Shown here: positions 60,676-64,000 of the stretch, piece by piece
How positions within the stretch are numbered: the first letter of the stretch is position 1
Layout: each line of letters opens with the position of its first letter
Assembly: GCA_036752905.1 (NCBI GenBank)
Contig: DAIORT010000002.1
Coordinates: forward strand, 1-64,000
DNA length: 64,000 bases
DNA from: UBA4877 sp002399345
GTDB taxonomy: Bacteria; Bacillota; Thermoanaerobacteria; Thermoanaerobacterales; UBA4877
Reading direction: 5' to 3'
The notes under the pieces: generated by a model
Told to the model about the DNA's origin: nothing
What the model saw: only the letters and a program-made list of their open reading frames with translations
Database searches by the model: none
Program-made: the position numbers and the translations under genes

Positions 60676-61578
60676 TTATCGAGAGAAGACCCATAAGTTT
60701 TTGATTTGTGGCTGTAGACGAGAGTAGCTCCATGTTTTTTGGCTTCTGATTTTACTATTGGGGTCACGTACAAGAAACTCACCGTCTCTGTACCCATACA
60801 AAACAATGAAATGCCCTCTGGTTGTGAAATCCCCCGGACGCATGCTGCATATGATGGGATGTCCTTGGGAGAGCTCGCTTGCCATTCTCTGCTCGTCCAA
60901 AGCGATCACTTTGGAATGCAGTCCTAATTTATTAGCGCCGTCGGTCATAAGAGACCATAAAGTAGCGCCGCTCTCATCAATATATCCGTTTTCCTCGCTG
61001 AATTTTGCAACTGTTTTAGGATTGATTGCGTCATCTCCTGTAAGTCCGGACGCAACCATTGCAAGACAGGTGGGCCCGCAGCCGTCCAGCCCGATTATTC
61101 CATTACCGTATGGAGCATAGCCCCAGTCTTCATTCCACTGTATCAGCAAAGGGATCTGGCCTGGCCGGTGTCTTATATTTATATTTTGTTTCCAGGTATC
61201 CTTCTTTTCCGGATAATCTAATGTAAAATCAAGCAGTTCAGGGTTCTTTGACAGTGATTCAAGAAGCACGGGCGGATATTCTTCCGAGTGCCTAAGTATT
61301 TTTAATACTTTCTGGTCTTTCAGAGCCATAGCTTCCAGAGAATACACCGCCTCATCCGGCACCTCTTTGCTTATCTTGGTCTTGTCAAAGGTTATATCGG
61401 GAGTTACTACATTCGTATTTTCTTCAGTTCTTAAATTCCTTTTTGGTAAATAACCTGCCAAAAATATTTTACCTATACAAATAATAAGCACCAAGACGAT
61501 AATTCGCTCAATTATATTAAAAAAACACTGTATAAAGCTTCTCCTTGTCCTTCTCCTCACGTAAAATCCCCTTTCCAA
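60676..61578 (-). CDS. Membrane-anchored C39-like cysteine peptidase domain protein
   Basis: 300 aa. Basic N-terminus and one hydrophobic helix (about residues 24-42) place the rest outside. Catalytic region: NEDWGYAPYG near 148, then GCGPTCLAMV near 165-174 (nucleophile Cys), and GHFIVLYGYRDG near 256 (His), DPNS near 272 (Asp/Asn), the C39-2/NlpC-like triad order. Predicted extracytoplasmic peptidase or amidase of unknown target. Convergent with the LysR gene, separated by 17 bases. GGCCWGGCC at 61158. Confidence 0.82.
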   Translation of the reverse strand: MERGFYVRRRTRRSFIQCFFNIIERIIVLVLIICIGKIFLAGYLPKRNLRTEENTNVVTPDITFDKTKISKEVPDEAVYSLEAMALKDQKVLKILRHSEEYPPVLLESLSKNPELLDFTLDYPEKKDTWKQNINIRHRPGQIPLLIQWNEDWGYAPYGNGIIGLDGCGPTCLAMVASGLTGDDAINPKTVAKFSEENGYIDESGATLWSLMTDGANKLGLHSKVIALDEQRMASELSQGHPIICSMRPGDFTTRGHFIVLYGYRDGEFLVRDPNSKIRSQKTWSYSRLQPQIKNLWVFSR

Positions 61579-61968
61579 AGTGTTTCTCCCTATGCGTTTT
61601 ATGCTTTAATCTATCAGCATTCGATATGCTACCTTATATTATACCAATATATTATACCAGAAATGGACCGGCTATATATGAGGAATTCTTTTCCTATATC
61701 TTGATATTTCCTTATATAAAATATACAGGATTTATGTAAGGCCTTGTATTTGCTGATTTTGCCGGTGATTATGAAGAAATAAATTTTTGATGAGGTATAA
61801 GACCGTTAAAAAAATGACGAAATTTGAAACATTTGTTGACACAAATTTAACATAAGGGTATATTTAGCCGAAAATTGGCTTTTATGATGTTTTAAGTATA
61901 TTTATTTTTTTGTTAAAATAATAATGGAATATGCACTATGTTATAAATATGAAAAGGGGGTATAGATT
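61579..61968 (+). other. Intergenic region upstream of preT
   Basis: AT-rich, without a credible gene. Contains the near-consensus promoter at 61836-61864, and a small AGCC/GGCT hairpin just after its -10 box that may be part of the leader. The upstream half likely contains the promoter for the minus-strand peptidase gene. Confidence 0.6.
61836..61864 (+). promoter_or_regulatory. Strong sigma-A promoter for preT-preA
   Basis: -35 TTGACA (consensus) at 61836-61841, 17-base spacer, and -10 TATATT at 61859-61864. It lies about 105 bases upstream of the preT start. Confidence 0.8.
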
Positions 61969-63240
61969 TTGGAGAAGGATACAGGTTACTTTAAAGAAAA
62001 GGAGAAAGCGTTTACTCCGATTCTGGCAATTGAAGAAGCGTCAAGGTGTCTTTTGTGCTATGACGCTCCTTGTACAAACGCCTGCCCGGCTGGGACAGAC
62101 CCAGCAAAATTCATACGCTCTCTGCGCTTCAGAAATTTCAAAGGAGCAGTTTCCACTATCAGAGAAAATAACATTTTAGGCGGGATATGCGCTAGGGTGT
62201 GTCCCACAGACAAATATTGCGAGGGTGCCTGCAGTTTATGCGGTATTGACAGGCCTATAGAGATTGGTAAGATTCAGCGGTTTTTGACGGATTATGAACA
62301 GGCAATAGGTTTTAAGTGTTTAGAGACTGCGGAGGCTACAAAGGATAAGGTGGCTATTATAGGTTCGGGGCCCAGCGGACTCTCTGCGGCAGCTAAACTT
62401 TCTGCGGAAGGGTATAAGGTAACTGTTTTTGAATCAAGAAAACAGCTGGGTGGCTGGTTTACCTATGGAATTCCGGAAAATAAACTTCCTATGAAGGTTG
62501 TGGAAAATGAAATACAATATGTCAAGGATTTGGGAGTAGAATTCGTACTTGATTGTAAGGTGGGCAAGGATATTACACCTGCGGGCCTCAAAAAAGACGG
62601 ATTTGCGGCAATTCTGCTGGCAACGGGTATGCACAAGGGCAGGGATATTGATATAAAGGGAAATGATTTAAAAGGTGTTATAAACGGCATTGACTTTTTA
62701 GCAGAAGCAAAAACATCGGGAGGCAATATCAAAGTAGGAAATAAGGTCGTTGTTATCGGCGGAGGAGATGTCGCCGTGGATTGTGCCTCTACGGCAAAGC
62801 TTCTGGAAGCGGAGGATGTAAAGATAGTTTATAGGAGAACCATGGAGAAAATGCCTGCGGACAGGGAAGAACTGGCATATCTACAGCAGCTTAATATACC
62901 TGTCTTTACCGGGCTTAAACCGGCGGAGGTAATAGGTGAATACGGAAAGGTTACTCAGTTTAAAGCGGTAGGTATGTTTGATGATTCCAAGCTGATCCTT
63001 GATGCCGATATGGTTATTTTTGCAATTGGCCAGCAGCCGGATGAGAGTGTCGTGCCCGCCGATGTTAATGAAAAGGGAATGTTTAAAACATGTGACTATA
63101 TGACCAGCGTAGACGGTGTGTTTGCCTCCGGCGATATAGTAGACGGAGATAAAACAGTCGTGTATGCCGTTAAAGAAGGCAAGGAAGCGGCCGAGTCAAT
63201 AATCAATTATTTAGAAGACAAGAAAGAAGGTGTAAAGTAA
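61969..63240 (+). CDS. preT: NAD-dependent dihydropyrimidine dehydrogenase subunit PreT (glutamate synthase small-subunit-like)
   Basis: 423 aa, TTG start with AAAAGGGGG upstream. N-terminal Fe-S cysteines CLLCYDAPCTNACP near 28-41 and CARVCPTDKYCEGAC near 74-88, FAD-binding GSGPSGLSAAAKL near 131, and NAD(P)-binding GGGDVAVDCAST near 263, with ASGDI near 390. With PreA it reduces uracil/thymine (or the reverse). Plain GltD homologues are the alternative, but the directly following preA-type gene favours PreT. The stop overlaps the preA start. Confidence 0.9.
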   Translation: MEKDTGYFKEKEKAFTPILAIEEASRCLLCYDAPCTNACPAGTDPAKFIRSLRFRNFKGAVSTIRENNILGGICARVCPTDKYCEGACSLCGIDRPIEIGKIQRFLTDYEQAIGFKCLETAEATKDKVAIIGSGPSGLSAAAKLSAEGYKVTVFESRKQLGGWFTYGIPENKLPMKVVENEIQYVKDLGVEFVLDCKVGKDITPAGLKKDGFAAILLATGMHKGRDIDIKGNDLKGVINGIDFLAEAKTSGGNIKVGNKVVVIGGGDVAVDCASTAKLLEAEDVKIVYRRTMEKMPADREELAYLQQLNIPVFTGLKPAEVIGEYGKVTQFKAVGMFDDSKLILDADMVIFAIGQQPDESVVPADVNEKGMFKTCDYMTSVDGVFASGDIVDGDKTVVYAVKEGKEAAESIINYLEDKKEGVK

Positions 63241-64000
63241 TGAAAAAGAAGGATCTTTCTATAGATTTTTGTGGAGTAAAGTGTGAAAATCCATTTTTCC
63301 TCTCGGCATCACCGGTGGACAATTGCTATGATATGTGCGCCAAGGCTCTGGATACGGGCTGGGGAGGCGTTATGTTCAAGACCATAGGTTTTTATATTGC
63401 GGATGAGGTTTCGCCGCGGTTTGATAACCTTAGGAAAGAAAATACACCATTTATTGGCTTCAAAAACATGGAACAAATAGCGGAGCATCCATTGGAACAA
63501 AACCTTGAAGACATAAGAAAATTAAAAAGGGATTATCCCGATAAGGTTATAGCTGTTTCAATAATGGGCCAGAATGAAGAAGAATGGGAGAAACTGGCGC
63601 AGCTTGCCACAGAAGCTGAAGCGGATATGCTGGAGTGCAATTTTTCTTGCCCGCAGATGACAAGCCATGCGATGGGTTCGGATGTGGGCCAGAGCCCGGA
63701 ACTGGTAAAAAAATATTGCCAGGCCGTAAAACGGGGAACCTCTCTTCCTTTCCTAGCCAAGATGACTCCTAATATAGGCGATATGACTGTGCCTGCTATA
63801 GCATCGGTCGAGGGTGGGGCAACAGGTATAGCCGCAATCAACACCGTAAAAAGTATAACGGGCATTGATCTGGATAAGTTTATAGGATATCCTATAGTGA
63901 ATGGCAAGTCTTCAGTATCAGGATATTCAGGAAAAGCAGTGAAACCTATAGCTTTGAGATTTATACATGATATGGTAACAAATGATAAACTTAAGGATAT
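63240..64000 (+). CDS. preA: Dihydropyrimidine dehydrogenase subunit PreA, cut by the window end
   Basis: Starts at ATG 63240 (shares a base with the preT stop) and stays open to the window end, so about 253 residues are visible. The TIM-barrel flavin domain shows ENPFFLSASPVDN near 16-28, VMFKTIGFYIADEVSPRF near 46-63, DMLECNFSCPQM near 131-142 (active-site Cys in NFSCP) and KMTPNIGD near 178. The C-terminal Fe-S domain is off the edge. It reduces pyrimidine with FMN, using electrons from PreT. Confidence 0.9.
   Translation, partial: MKKKDLSIDFCGVKCENPFFLSASPVDNCYDMCAKALDTGWGGVMFKTIGFYIADEVSPRFDNLRKENTPFIGFKNMEQIAEHPLEQNLEDIRKLKRDYPDKVIAVSIMGQNEEEWEKLAQLATEAEADMLECNFSCPQMTSHAMGSDVGQSPELVKKYCQAVKRGTSLPFLAKMTPNIGDMTVPAIASVEGGATGIAAINTVKSITGIDLDKFIGYPIVNGKSSVSGYSGKAVKPIALRFIHDMVTNDKLKD

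Larger units (their letters stand above)
2799..61166. repeat. Dispersed 9-base palindrome GGCCWGGCC, 20 copies
   Basis: Exact copies by start position: 2799, 3746, 3751, 5442, 7505, 11627, 14407, 15609, 19146, 19874, 23299, 31352, 36880, 48949, 53366, 54973, 55348, 56299, 57884, 61158. The list was made by eye, so one or two may be missed. All lie in genes, on both strands, and in three reading frames (G-L-A or G-Q-A, A-R-P, P-G-L), so it is not driven by one peptide. None occurs from about 23.3 to 31.3 kb, which includes the sigma/ABC module. The core CCWGG is the Dcm/EcoRII site. Interpretation is in the findings. Confidence 0.85.

Overview
The window looks like chromosomal DNA of a strictly anaerobic, spore-former-type Firmicute (class Clostridia). 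Evidence: AAGGAGG-type ribosome binding sites, frequent TTG/GTG starts, moderate-to-low GC, gene orders typical of Clostridia (tsaC-ywlE-rpiB-upp-comEB-tagO-wecB, ywmB-murA, cdaA-cdaR), and a ferredoxin-centred metabolism (VOR-type 2-oxoacid oxidoreductase, six-subunit Ech hydrogenase, oxygen-sensitive double-cubane reductase, selenoprotein reductase). I cannot name the species.

Layout. 0-7.2 kb: tRNA-Arg(CCG), a 3-hydroxyacyl-CoA dehydrogenase-family gene on the minus strand, a decayed membrane-protein gene, then the tsaC...wecB housekeeping operon. 7.2-15.1 kb: ywmB-murA, a micro-cassette of three tiny proteins (DUF1659, DUF2922, YvrJ), the c-di-AMP pair cdaA-cdaR, and methionine-salvage genes mtnP and mtnA around a WYL regulator. 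15.3-21.9 kb: branched-chain amino acid oxidation (ptb, leucine dehydrogenase, buk, a P-loop protein, vorDBAC). 22-24.7 kb: small envelope and stress genes, a patatin-like lipase and tRNA-Arg(ACG). 24.9-28.3 kb: an ECF sigma factor with an ABC exporter. 28.7-37.1 kb: a PocR/AraC regulator followed by an unusual selenoprotein reductase locus (GrdE-like and GrdB-like proteins, two amidohydrolase-superfamily enzymes, a permease). 37.3-44.1 kb: minus-strand ferrous iron operon (feoA, feoA, feoB, two accessory genes), a DtxR-family regulator, a ZIP transporter and two cobalamin genes. 44.3-45.3 kb: a broken Asp-box-repeat gene. 45.7-56.4 kb: echABCDEF plus hypABCDFE in one long operon. 56.5-64 kb: a YkvI-type membrane protein, a double-cubane reductase with its activator, a LysR regulator, a C39-type peptidase, and preT-preA (cut by the window edge).

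How the genes fit together: leucine/valine-type amino acids would be deaminated, oxidised to acyl-CoA with reduced ferredoxin, and converted through acyl-phosphate to ATP by Ptb/Buk. Ech could reoxidise ferredoxin to H2 while pumping ions. The GrdE/GrdB-like selenoprotein pair is a candidate electron sink, i.e. the reductive half of a Stickland-type fermentation, fed by imported N-acyl or cyclic amide substrates that the two amidohydrolases open. That substrate assignment is inference.

The two strongest leads are (1) the selenoprotein reductase locus at 28.7-37.1 kb, whose GrdB-like gene is split by an in-frame UGA with a plausible SECIS hairpin behind it, and (2) a 9-base palindrome, GGCCWGGCC, which I found 20 times by eye where my rough estimate is well under one, in all three reading frames, resembling a highly iterated palindrome such as cyanobacterial HIP1.
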